Shown in pieces: positions 7,850 through 14,927 of a stretch of 64,000 bases of DNA. Under the pieces are notes generated by a model. It saw only the letters and a list, made by a program, of their open reading frames with translations, had not been told where the DNA came from and did not search any database. Source of the DNA: Flavobacterium sp. MC2016-06 (GTDB lineage Bacteria > Bacteroidota > Bacteroidia > Flavobacteriales > Flavobacteriaceae); the NCBI RefSeq assembly GCF_009711165.2, contig NZ_WMID02000024.1:15419-79418 (forward strand), read 5' to 3'. Each line of letters begins with the position of its first letter. Position 1 is the stretch's first letter. A program made the position numbers and the translations under genes.

Positions 7850-8695
7850 TTATTCAACATCATCATGGTCGGTACCCGTAATTATTTCATGCCATTCTTC
7901 TATTTCTGCATAGAAATTGGTCATTTTCTCTTTGAACATTTGAAGAGTGTCTTTACCTAAAGGAAGATGAACAGGAGGTTTTTCAGCATTTGCTAATTTT
8001 ACAATTGCCAAAGCCAATTTTTTAGCATCACCAGGTTGTTTTTTGTTTACTTGAGTAGCAAAGTCACGCATAGCTCCAACAGTTTCTGCATAATCTTCAA
8101 TTACATTTTGAGTTCGAGTTAAAGAAGATTCATCTAGAAAATCAGTTCTAAAAAAGCCGGGTTCTACTGTAGTAGCATGGATTCCTAAAGGCTTCAATTC
8201 AATTGCCATAGCTTCTGTGATTCCTTCAACTGCAAATTTTGTTGAACCATAAACACCCCAACCCGTAATTCCTGTTATACCACCAACAGAAGAAAAATTG
8301 ATGATATGTCCACTACGTTCTTTACGCATAAATGGCAAAACAGCACGTGTAATATTTAGTAAACCAAAGACATTTGCTTCATAATTCGCTCGTACTTCTC
8401 CATCGGTAGCTTCTTCTACGGCACTTAATAAACCAAAACCTGCATTGTTTACTAATACATCAATTTTTCCAAAAACATCAATAGCTTGTTGGGCAACTTT
8501 TTGAGTATTAGCTTCATTAGTAACATCTAATGTTAATACTAAAGCATTTTCATTATTTAGTATTTCCTTTAAAGATTCAGGATTTTTTCTTGTAGTAGCA
8601 ATTACTTTATCGCCAGAGTTAAGAACTGCTTTTGCAATTTCTAAACCTAATCCTCTATTGGCACCTGTAATAATCCATGTTTTTTGCTTTTTCAT
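7850..8695 (-). CDS. Short-chain dehydrogenase/reductase
   Basis: This is a 281-aa classical SDR. The cofactor motif TGANRGLG is at residues 10-17, NNAG near 87, the catalytic serine in NFSSVGG and the YGSTK catalytic tyrosine-lysine pair at about 150. The Arg after the glycine-rich motif suggests NADP preference. The substrate is unknown. It lies between an AraC-family regulator and a quinone-reductase-like gene on the same strand, an arrangement common in inducible detoxification clusters. An inverted repeat AGTAT-N6-ATACT lies about 35 bp upstream of the start. Confidence 0.88.
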   Translation of the reverse strand: MKKQKTWIITGANRGLGLEIAKAVLNSGDKVIATTRKNPESLKEILNNENALVLTLDVTNEANTQKVAQQAIDVFGKIDVLVNNAGFGLLSAVEEATDGEVRANYEANVFGLLNITRAVLPFMRKERSGHIINFSSVGGITGITGWGVYGSTKFAVEGITEAMAIELKPLGIHATTVEPGFFRTDFLDESSLTRTQNVIEDYAETVGAMRDFATQVNKKQPGDAKKLALAIVKLANAEKPPVHLPLGKDTLQMFKEKMTNFYAEIEEWHEIITGTDHDDVE

Positions 8696-8727
8696 AATAT
8701 CTTATTTTTGATATTACAAAGGTCAGG

Positions 8728-8743
8728 AGTATTTCTTGATACT
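8728..8743. promoter_or_regulatory. Inverted repeat upstream of SDR gene
   Basis: AGTAT-TTCTTG-ATACT lies between the regulator and the SDR/quinone reductase pair, next to a near-consensus -7 element (GACCTTTG on the minus strand). It is a possible operator, though AraC proteins usually bind direct half-sites. Confidence 0.3.
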
Positions 8744-8798
8744 AATTTTCTATATAGTTCTTTTTTGTGTTCTTTTTAGCTCATTTTTAAAAGAGAAA

Positions 8799-9668
8799 TT
8801 AAACGTAGCTAATTCGAGCATCTGAAGGAGTTTGTCCAAAATGTTCTTTAAAGATTCTAGAAAAGTGAGTAGTATTTTCAAATCCTAATGTATAACAGAT
8901 ATCAGATACTGGGAGTACACTATGTTGCAAAAGTTCCATTGCTTTTTCAAGTCTTCTGTTTCGAATCCAATCAGAAGGAGCAATATTATAAATAGTTTTG
9001 AAATCTCTTTTGAAAGTAGCAAGACTTCTCCCTGACAAATAAGCTAATTCGGGCAAAGAAATGGGTGAAGTATAATTTTCTTCCATAATACTAGATAAGT
9101 CAAATTTTACCGGTTGTTTCATCTGCAATAATTGTTGCAAAATATGTTTGTCGGTACTTGAAATATCATATAATACTTCTAGAATTTTTAATTTTACAAG
9201 ACCAGCATCAATATTTTCTATTTCATTAAAATATGGTTTTAGAGACATAAGAAATGCTTGAATTCTTTCCTTTACAGGCTTTACCATGATGGTAACTTTC
9301 TCTGTTGTTTTGCTAGATTTTATCTCAGCCATTTTCATAAAGCTAAGAATACATTCATCTTTTAGAAAAATCATTAAGCTATCATAAACATTTTCATTTA
9401 GAGCATCTCCACTTTTATCATAGTCAATCAAACTCGCCTTTGGAAATAAAATCATTTCATTTTTTCTAACAGTAAATTTTGAATTGCCATATGTTAAAGT
9501 GTTCTCACCTTGAAGTACGAAAAGCAATAAATGATCTTCCAAAAACATCGCGCCTTTACTTCGCGTAGTATGAACGCAAGACTCTATTACTGAGCAACCA
9601 TCAACTTCTAATGCTCTTTGATTAAAAGGAGGTTTGGTTAAATCGGCTGGAACTTTGATTGATTTCAT
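8799..9668 (-). CDS. AraC-family transcriptional regulator
   Basis: This is a 289-aa regulator. The N-terminal ~170 residues form a cupin-like sensor (LFVLQGENTLTYGNSKFTV), and a C-terminal AraC double HTH covers about residues 190-287. It includes LPELAYLSGRSLATFKRDFK and the second-helix signature VSDICYTLGFENTTHFSRIF followed by GQTPSDAR. It probably activates the same-strand SDR and quinone-reductase genes that begin about 100 bp downstream of its stop. The inducer is unknown. Confidence 0.9.
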   Translation of the reverse strand: MKSIKVPADLTKPPFNQRALEVDGCSVIESCVHTTRSKGAMFLEDHLLLFVLQGENTLTYGNSKFTVRKNEMILFPKASLIDYDKSGDALNENVYDSLMIFLKDECILSFMKMAEIKSSKTTEKVTIMVKPVKERIQAFLMSLKPYFNEIENIDAGLVKLKILEVLYDISSTDKHILQQLLQMKQPVKFDLSSIMEENYTSPISLPELAYLSGRSLATFKRDFKTIYNIAPSDWIRNRRLEKAMELLQHSVLPVSDICYTLGFENTTHFSRIFKEHFGQTPSDARISYV

Positions 9669-9892
9669 ACTTACAAAAGTACTTCAAAAATTTAAAAGCA
9701 ACTTTACTTTTTGGCTCAAATCATTTTTCTATTTGAGTAAAAACACTGTTTGGTTTTGTCTAATATAAATGTCTTGAAAAAATTTAGGACATAAACTATT
9801 TGAACCATTTACATGATTAAAAATTGAGTCTTAGCAGAAGTAGAGTAGTTTTTTTTAAATTTGTTACCAAGGTTCTATTGTTTGTAATGTTT

Positions 9893-9996
9893 GAGCGTTA
9901 AGTATGAGAGTTTTTTCCATTATACACAAATTTTCCAAGTACAAAACCATCTTTAAATTCAGCCAAATGCCCAAATCTCTTGTAACGGCTGTTAGC
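9893..9996. repeat. Palindromic spacer repeat R3, left end decayed (attC-like)
   Basis: The right two thirds match R1-R5 closely (TTTTCCAAGTACAAAACCAT, then CCCAAATCTCTTGTAACGGC and TGTTAGC). The left end is reduced to GCGTTAAGTATGAGAG and lacks GCTAACGTTCTGG. It sits at the junction between the AraC/SDR block and the next single gene. Confidence 0.7.
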
Positions 9997-10004
9997 TGAC
10001 GCAT

Positions 10005-10427
10005 CTATTTACCATTTAGTATTTTGAAAGCTGAAATAGTAGTTCTGTTATTTTTCATCGTTAAATGAAATTGACCATTTTCAAGCTGTTCCATTTTTAT
10101 GTTAAATTTATTATTGTAAATTTTTATCGACGATTTTATTTGTAAAAATTTTTCAGAATCAGTTTCAATAAAATTCCATTTAGCATTGTCATCAGATGGG
10201 AAATACAACGAACCGTGAAAGTAAGCTGAATTATCTTCACATTTAAGTGAAAATGTATTTACATTTAAGTATTGTTGGAATTTTTTTCCATCGACAGTCA
10301 TTTTATCGATTGCCCAAATTCCACATAATTCATTTGGATTTTCCTTTTTACACGAAATTGGAATTATGGACATTCCACAAATCAAGAGAAAACAAATAGA
10401 ATTTTTAAAATTTTGATATGGTTTCAT
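10005..10427 (-). CDS. Small lipoprotein, lipocalin-like
   Basis: This is a 140-aa predicted lipoprotein. A signal region (SICFLLICGMSIIPISCKKE) ends in a lipobox cysteine at about residue 26. The mature part starts NELCGIWAIDKM, like the lipocalin-like lipoproteins of Bacteroidota, in which GxW opens a beta barrel; the rest is beta-rich. The stop lies 8 bp from spacer R3 and the start 36 bp from R4, so the gene nearly fills the unit between two palindromic repeats. Function unknown. Confidence 0.6.
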   Translation of the reverse strand: MKPYQNFKNSICFLLICGMSIIPISCKKENPNELCGIWAIDKMTVDGKKFQQYLNVNTFSLKCEDNSAYFHGSLYFPSDDNAKWNFIETDSEKFLQIKSSIKIYNNKFNIKMEQLENGQFHLTMKNNRTTISAFKILNGK

Positions 10428-10462
10428 TCAATATATTTCTCGTTGTTTTTATTGATATGTCA

Positions 10463-10593
10463 GCTAACGTTCTGGCGCTACAAAGGGCTTGAGATTAAAG
10501 ATGCGATATTTATTAATTATACACAAATTTTGCAAGTACAAAACCATCTTTAAATTCAGCCTAATGCCCAAATCTCTTTTAACGGCTGTTAGT
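10463..10593. repeat. Palindromic spacer repeat R4 (attC-like)
   Basis: This ~131-bp element starts GCTAACGTTCTGGCGCTACA and ends TTAACGGCTGTTAGT. An inner pair TTAAAGATG / CATCTTTAA is intact. The stop codon of the gene at 10589-11071 overlaps its right end. Confidence 0.8.
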
Positions 10594-11071
10594 GGCTGGC
10601 TTTTTTCATATAACGTTTTTTAACTTCTGTCACAATTGTTGGTAAAATTCCAATTATTAAGCTTGAAATAAATATCAAATCGTAATTTATATCATTAAAT
10701 TTTAAAACTCTTTTTCCATCGTCACAAGCAGTACATTCCATTAATTTTCCATTACTGCCAATGTAACAAAAAATTAAAGTTGAAAGTATTAAAAATATAA
10801 TTCCTAATATTATATTTCTTCCGATTTGACTTTTTTCTTGTCCTTTTAATAACAAGAAGATTGATATTATAAAGATTGTAAAAGACGAAATGAATTCTCC
10901 ACTTGCAAAGTGTAAATACTTTCCATTATTCTTAAATGTAATTTTATTTTCGGTTAATAAACCATATAAAAACCGAATAAATTCTCTATAATGTTCTTCA
11001 TATGCAAAAGCTAATAATGCCAAAAGAAAGGCAACTATTATCAAAATTAATATCTTAAAAAATATTTTCAT
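10589..11071 (-). CDS. Small integral membrane protein
   Basis: This is a 160-aa protein with about four hydrophobic segments: residues 5-23, 55-73 (SFTIFIISIFLLL), 86-105 (IILGIIFLILSTLIFCYIG) and 131-148. The short charged C terminus is KKRYMKKASH. A CTACDDG motif lies in the loop between the third and fourth segments. I do not recognise the family. Its stop codon is formed by the terminal TTAG of spacer R4, and its start is followed after 122 bp by R5, so it is another one-gene unit of this array. Confidence 0.55.
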   Translation of the reverse strand: MKIFFKILILIIVAFLLALLAFAYEEHYREFIRFLYGLLTENKITFKNNGKYLHFASGEFISSFTIFIISIFLLLKGQEKSQIGRNIILGIIFLILSTLIFCYIGSNGKLMECTACDDGKRVLKFNDINYDLIFISSLIIGILPTIVTEVKKRYMKKASH

Positions 11072-11193
11072 TTCTGTTTAATTTTCCAATTTAATTTCTA
11101 AACTTCGCAATTCAAACTAACATTTCACAAGTTTAAAATATATTTAATTTATTATAATTTAGTCTATTATGTCAGTTTTTCTTCAAGCTTGCC

Positions 11194-11322
11194 ATTAACG
11201 TTCTGGCGCTACAAGAGGTTTAGGATAAAGATGCGAGTTTTTCCATTATGCACAAATTTTCCAAGTACAAAACCATTTTTAAATTTAGCCAAATACCCAA
11301 ATCTCTTGTAACGGCTGTTAGC
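11194..11322. repeat. Palindromic spacer repeat R5 (attC-like)
   Basis: This ~129-bp element is one of the best preserved. Its blocks are ATTAACG TTCTGGCGC TACAAGAG G TTTAGG and CCCAAA T CTCTTGTA ACGGCT GTTAGC. The ends pair 5-6 bp, then an unpaired spacer (about 10 against 6 nt), then 8 bp and a further ~5-6 bp. Confidence 0.8.
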
Positions 11323-11361
11323 AGTAGTGCTTATATCCGATAAAGTTCATTTATTATACTT

Positions 11362-11820
11362 TTAATTCAGGTTATTTAATTCAATTTTCATTGCTTTGTT
11401 AGTAATAAATTGATTTTTTTCATTAGTTTGAAATAAAATTTCATCATTTTTTATAAGCATTTTTCTAGAATTTATATATTTTTCTAACTCTTGGTTTTCA
11501 TGTTTGTTTTCGTTTTCAACTTTAATTATTATAGTGTCTCCCGAAATATAATATTTTCTAGGAATAATAGAATAACCTTCATTAGTTCCAACATTAATTA
11601 GAATATTTGTACTATCTGAAAGTGTTATTTCACAAACTTCTGTTGTGTTGAAATATCTAGCTGTCAACAATATTTTTTCCATTGCCTCAACATTTCTTTC
11701 AACTGTTTTTGGGTCTTTATGTCCAATAAAATCTATGTTAATAAAACATAAATAAATAACGCCAAAAAAGAGTGCAAAAAGTCCAATAATGGTAATTCCC
11801 GCAACAATTATTTTTTTCAT
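11362..11820 (-). CDS. Small membrane-anchored hypothetical protein
   Basis: This is a 152-aa protein with one N-terminal hydrophobic segment (residues 3-25, VAGITIIGLFALFFGVIYLC) and a beta-rich extracytoplasmic part (EVCEITLSDSTNILINVGTN). It has no recognised motif. It occupies the unit between spacers R5 (stop side, 39 bp away) and R6 (start side, 68 bp away). Confidence 0.5.
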   Translation of the reverse strand: MKKIIVAGITIIGLFALFFGVIYLCFINIDFIGHKDPKTVERNVEAMEKILLTARYFNTTEVCEITLSDSTNILINVGTNEGYSIIPRKYYISGDTIIIKVENENKHENQELEKYINSRKMLIKNDEILFQTNEKNQFITNKAMKIELNNLN

Positions 11821-11888
11821 TTCGATTTTTATGTTATTTCTATTTTCGAATTATATTCTTAAATTTTCGATTTCGCGGGCGCATTACT

Positions 11889-11938
11889 GCTAACGTCCTG
11901 GTGCTACAAGAGGTTTGGGATTAAAGATGCGAGTTTTT
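11889..11938. repeat. Half of the palindromic spacer, R6
   Basis: The left half only: GCTAACGTCCTGGTGCTACA, then AGAGGTTTGGGATTAAAGAT and GCGAG. It then passes into unrelated AT-rich sequence. The array seems to have been cut here by a later insertion or deletion. Confidence 0.65.
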
Positions 11939-11970
11939 TTAGTTAAATACAAGTTGAAAATTTTTAAAAG

Positions 11971-12013
11971 AAATTAAACCATAAAAAACTCCCTAATTTC
12001 TTAAGGAGTTTTA
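11971..12013 (-). repeat. Copy 3 of the tRNA-Val terminator repeat
   Basis: AAATTAAACCATAAAAAACT is followed by the hairpin ACTCCCTAA / TTAAGGAGT. On the minus strand it can terminate transcription of the XRE gene at 12084-12479. Confidence 0.6.
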
Positions 12014-12083
12014 TGTAAATCATTTTATATATTATTAAAAAAGAATCTTTACCAATCTAAAAATATATAGTCATTTAAAAACG

Positions 12084-12479
12084 TTATTTTCCATTCAGTA
12101 ATTTTTCCAAATACTCATTTTTTTCTTTTTCAGATTGAACCAAACGTTCGTAAAGTTCTACAACTTTATCAAGAGGATTAAAAGTACAGTTGTTATTAGT
12201 GCTTGCAAAGTGGCTATTATTTACAACGTCATTGAAAGTATTAAAAAAATTAATCATATTTTCTTCTGTAAAGTTTTTTATAGCTTCAACACTTACTCCA
12301 AGTGCTTTTGCAACTTCAATAAGTCTTTCCTCGTCTATATTTTCGCTATTTTCTATAGCTGATACAGTTTGCTGCGAAGTTCCTAAAGCTTGAGCTAATG
12401 CTTCTTGCTTCATGTCTCTAAGTTCACGAATACGGCTAATTTTTCGCCCTATATGGTTTGGTTTTGCTGTTGTGCTCAT
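12084..12479 (-). CDS. XRE-family helix-turn-helix regulator (paralog 2)
   Basis: This is a 131-aa XRE/Cro HTH protein (RELRDMKQEALAQALGTSQQ at about residues 19-38). It has the same architecture and the same C-terminal NEYLEKLLNGK as the protein at 18-428. The start is four bases after TATCTTTG, and the upstream CTTGTTTTTTACC block is also conserved. The duplication of both gene and promoter suggests that the two copies entered as part of related modules. Both read leftward into a terminator. Target genes are unknown. Confidence 0.85.
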   Translation of the reverse strand: MSTTAKPNHIGRKISRIRELRDMKQEALAQALGTSQQTVSAIENSENIDEERLIEVAKALGVSVEAIKNFTEENMINFFNTFNDVVNNSHFASTNNNCTFNPLDKVVELYERLVQSEKEKNEYLEKLLNGK

Positions 12480-12483
12480 AATT

Positions 12484-12491
12484 CAAAGATA
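12484..12491 (-). promoter_or_regulatory. -7 promoter element TATCTTTG of XRE paralog 2
   Basis: This has the same sequence and the same four-base distance to ATG as the paralog at 433-440, giving a leaderless-type start. Confidence 0.6.
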
Positions 12492-12621
12492 TTTATATTC
12501 CTTTAAAAAAAATAGGTTTAGGTAAAAAACAAGTCCGTTTCTGTATGTTACATTTCTATTAGTTCGCTTGGGACAAACTATATTATAGTTGTATGAAAAC
12601 AAAAATACAATTTTTCAGACA

Positions 12622-12690
12622 AGTATTAATTAACTTAAAAAATAAAGACATAAAAAAAACTCCTTAATTTCTTAAGAAATTTGTTTGTGG
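12622..12690 (-). repeat. Copy 4 of the tRNA-Val terminator repeat
   Basis: AGTATTAATTAACTT, AAATAAAGACATAAAAAAAA and CTCCTTAATTTCTTAAG match the sequence 3' of tRNA-Val (14519-14577) almost base for base. The second hairpin arm has changed to AAATTTG. Together with the tRNA locus it brackets the HxlR/MFS gene pair as a direct repeat. Confidence 0.65.
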
Positions 12691-12901
12691 ACTGTCAGGG
12701 ACTACAATCGAACACTTGAAGCCTATCTTAACATTTTTAGAAAATATAAACTGAAGTATTTCGTGACGTTTTTCAGTTTGATGAAGTAGTGGGAATCAAA
12801 GCCCAAAACTTTAAAATTTACACTAAAATTTAATAGAAAACTGAACTTGAATTTTGCACTAAACTCCGCTATTTTACCAAATTGATGTTAGCTATAGCTT
12901 T

Positions 12902-13258
12902 TTATTTTTTCGGTGGAAATTCAATTCCATTTTCTTTCATAAGTTCATAACCATATTTCATAATAGTTTCAATAATTGGTATTGCTTTTTTTCCTTTTTT
13001 CGTAATACTATATTCCACTTTTGGCGGAACAACAGCATAAATTTTACGTTGTATTAAACCAGTATTTTCTAGTTCTCTTAATTGACTTGTGAGCATTTTG
13101 TCTGTAATATGTGGAATGTCTTTTTTCAATTCTCCATAACGCAGCACATTATCTTGAAGTCGCCACAAAATGGGCATTTTCCAAGTGCCACCAATATGGT
13201 TTAAGGCAAATTCTATTGGTGTGTAATACAATTTTCTATCGTGAAAAAATTCAGGCAT
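12902..13258 (-). CDS. HxlR-family transcriptional regulator
   Basis: This is a 118-aa winged-helix regulator. The HxlR core covers about residues 18-105: GGTWKMPILWRL, then FGELKKDI-type LRYGELKKDIPHITDKMLTS and LRELENTGLIQR, with the wing VEYSITKKGKKAI. The family senses redox or electrophile stress, or controls drug and aldehyde detoxification genes. It is divergent from an MFS transporter. Two abutting 19-bp direct repeats in the shared intergenic region are the likely operator. Confidence 0.9.
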   Translation of the reverse strand: MPEFFHDRKLYYTPIEFALNHIGGTWKMPILWRLQDNVLRYGELKKDIPHITDKMLTSQLRELENTGLIQRKIYAVVPPKVEYSITKKGKKAIPIIETIMKYGYELMKENGIEFPPKK

Positions 13259-13290
13259 TCCTTTTTGTTTTTAATTAATACTTTCCAAAT

Positions 13291-13328
13291 AGTGAGTATA
13301 GAACTTAAAAGTAAGTATATGGTTTAAA
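13291..13328. promoter_or_regulatory. Tandem 19-bp direct repeat between hxlR-type gene and MFS gene
   Basis: AGTGAGTATAGAACTTAAA (13291-13309) is followed without gap by AGTAAGTATATGGTTTAAA (13310-13328), identical at 14 of 19 positions. It lies in the divergent promoter region, a good place for the HxlR-type protein to control both genes. Confidence 0.5.
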
Positions 13329-13367
13329 GTTTTTTTGTTCCGCAAATTTGCAAAATAATTTTTAACT

Positions 13368-14516
13368 ATGAAACGTACTCTTTACATTTTGGCATTAGGC
13401 ATTTTTGGCATTGCTACGACTGAATTTGGTGTCATTGGAATTTTGCCGCAAATAGCAACTGCATTTGATGTTACCATCGAAAAAGCAGGTTGGTTATTAA
13501 GTTCATTCGCATTGATTGTGGCTTTTTTTGGGCCATTTTTGATGCTACTATTATCTTCATTCAATAGAAAGAAATTGATGTTGTTTGTTTTGGCTGTATT
13601 TGCTATTTCAAATATTCTGTCAATTATGGCACCCACTTTTAACATGTTGCTTTTTGCAAGAATTCTACCTGCTTTTTTACATCCAATTTTTTGGTCTATT
13701 GCATTGTCGACAGCTTCAACTATTTTACCCGCGGAACAATCCCCCAAAGCTGTAGGAATTGTTTTTGGTGGTTTTACAATTGCTAGTGTTTTTGGAATTC
13801 CTTTAGCAACTTTAATGGCCGATTTATACAATTGGCAAGCGTCATTTGTCTTATGTGCAGTTGTGAATATTTTATCTTTTTTTGGAATGTTATTTTTGCT
13901 TCCGGCTACTCCAAAAGTTGAAAAACAAACATTGGGTTCTCAAATTAAAATTCTGAAAAAACCTTTACTCTGGATAAGTTTTGCATTGTCTTGCTTTATG
14001 ATAGCATCAATGTATTCAACTTACGGTTATATATCAGATTATTTGGGGAAAATAACTAAGATGAATGGCACTAAAATTAGTTTGATGTTATTTTTTTTCG
14101 GAATAACTGGTGTCGTTGGAAATTGGGTTGCAGGAAAATTTTTGAGTAAAAGCATTTTGTTGACAACTTTGGTTTTCATCATCGCATTAGCATTGGTTCA
14201 TACACTCTTATATTTTTGCGGATTTTATTTCTTTCCGATGGTTATAATGGTTGCATTATGGGGATTTGTGCATACATCAGGATTTTTAATTAGTAACATC
14301 AATTTCATTTCGTCCGCAGAAGAAGCGCCTGAATTTGTTAATAGTATTTTTACAACCTGTGGAAATTTAGCAGTAACCATAGGTTCATTAATTGGTGGAT
14401 TTTGGATTACTCATTTTAGTATTCACAATGTTGTTTGGTCGAGTGTTTTATTATTATTCTCGGCGCTGATAGCTTGGTTTATTAAACGATATGTCGTTGG
14501 TATAAGTGGTCGGTAA
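13368..14516 (+). CDS. MFS transporter (drug/sugar efflux, DHA1-like)
   Basis: This is a 382-aa inner-membrane protein with about 12 hydrophobic helices and the opening LGIFGIATTEFGVIGILPQIA typical of AraJ/YdhP-type DHA1 efflux pumps. A FNRKKLMLFVLAVFAISN loop-helix follows TM2, and a long positively charged loop (PATPKVEKQTLG) separates the two halves. It probably exports small toxic compounds. The divergent HxlR regulator suggests induction by its substrate. The direct repeats that flank the pair (12.62 and 14.52 kb) suggest it arrived as one module. Confidence 0.88.
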   Translation: MKRTLYILALGIFGIATTEFGVIGILPQIATAFDVTIEKAGWLLSSFALIVAFFGPFLMLLLSSFNRKKLMLFVLAVFAISNILSIMAPTFNMLLFARILPAFLHPIFWSIALSTASTILPAEQSPKAVGIVFGGFTIASVFGIPLATLMADLYNWQASFVLCAVVNILSFFGMLFLLPATPKVEKQTLGSQIKILKKPLLWISFALSCFMIASMYSTYGYISDYLGKITKMNGTKISLMLFFFGITGVVGNWVAGKFLSKSILLTTLVFIIALALVHTLLYFCGFYFFPMVIMVALWGFVHTSGFLISNINFISSAEEAPEFVNSIFTTCGNLAVTIGSLIGGFWITHFSIHNVVWSSVLLLFSALIAWFIKRYVVGISGR

Positions 14517-14518
14517 AT

Positions 14519-14585
14519 TTGATACTTAATTAACTTGGAAAATAAAGACATAAAAAAAAACTCCTTAATTTCTTAAGGAGTTTCT
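14519..14585 (-). terminator. Terminator of tRNA-Val (parent copy of the repeat family)
   Basis: On the minus strand, immediately after the CCA end, AAACTCCTTAAG / AATTAAGGAGTT pairs and is followed by a run of nine Ts. This is a canonical intrinsic terminator. Four further copies lie to the left. Confidence 0.85.
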
Positions 14586-14663
14586 TGGTGGGCGATGAGG
14601 GGTTCGAACCCCCGACCCCCTCGGTGTAAACGAGGTGCTCTGAACCAGCTGAGCTAATCGCCC
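14586..14663 (-). tRNA. tRNA-Val(TAC), CCA encoded
   Basis: On the minus strand the acceptor stem GGGCGAT pairs with ATCGCCC, followed by discriminator A and an encoded CCA. The D-arm is GCTCAGCTGG...GAGC. The anticodon stem CCTCG/CGAGG encloses loop TTTACAC, giving anticodon TAC (Val). The T-arm carries TTCGAAC. Without CCA the gene spans 14590-14663 plus the discriminator. Its 3' end is the probable integration site for the DNA on its left. Confidence 0.97.
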
Positions 14664-14874
14664 TATTTTACTAGGTTGCTATCATTTCGTGATTGCGAGT
14701 GCAAATATACAGCTAGATTTTGTATTTGCAAGTGTTTTTTAAGAAAAAATGAAATCTTTTTTGCAGATTTTATTTAGTGTTCTCTTTTACAGCTTTTTAA
14801 TTCGCGAATAAAATTTACTATTTTATAATATTTAGTTAAAAAACAAAATCCAGAAAGCTAATTTAGAATAATCT

Positions 14875-14905
14875 TTTGTAATCACTTGCTATAGTTATAC
14901 ATTTG
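14875..14905 (+). promoter_or_regulatory. Promoter of the ABC transporter gene
   Basis: TTTG (14875-14878), a 19-bp spacer and TACATTTG (14898-14905) match the Bacteroidota consensus TTTG-N17-23-TAnnTTTG. The ATG follows 22 bases after it. Confidence 0.65.
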
Positions 14906-14927
14906 CATACCTTAACTGCATATACAA

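Larger units (their letters stand above)
12480..12901. other. Gap with promoter, terminator-repeat copy and tRNA-like relic
   Basis: This 422-bp gap holds the XRE promoter region, repeat copy 4 at 12622-12690 and, just after it, GGACTGTCAGGGACTACAAT plus CGAACAC. Read on the minus strand, the last includes GTGTTCGATT, which resembles a tRNA T-loop. No gene is supported. Confidence 0.4.

Noticed and set aside
13382..13831. Minus-strand reading frame inside the MFS transporter gene
   Set aside because: It mirrors a strongly supported membrane-protein gene and has no promoter or family features.
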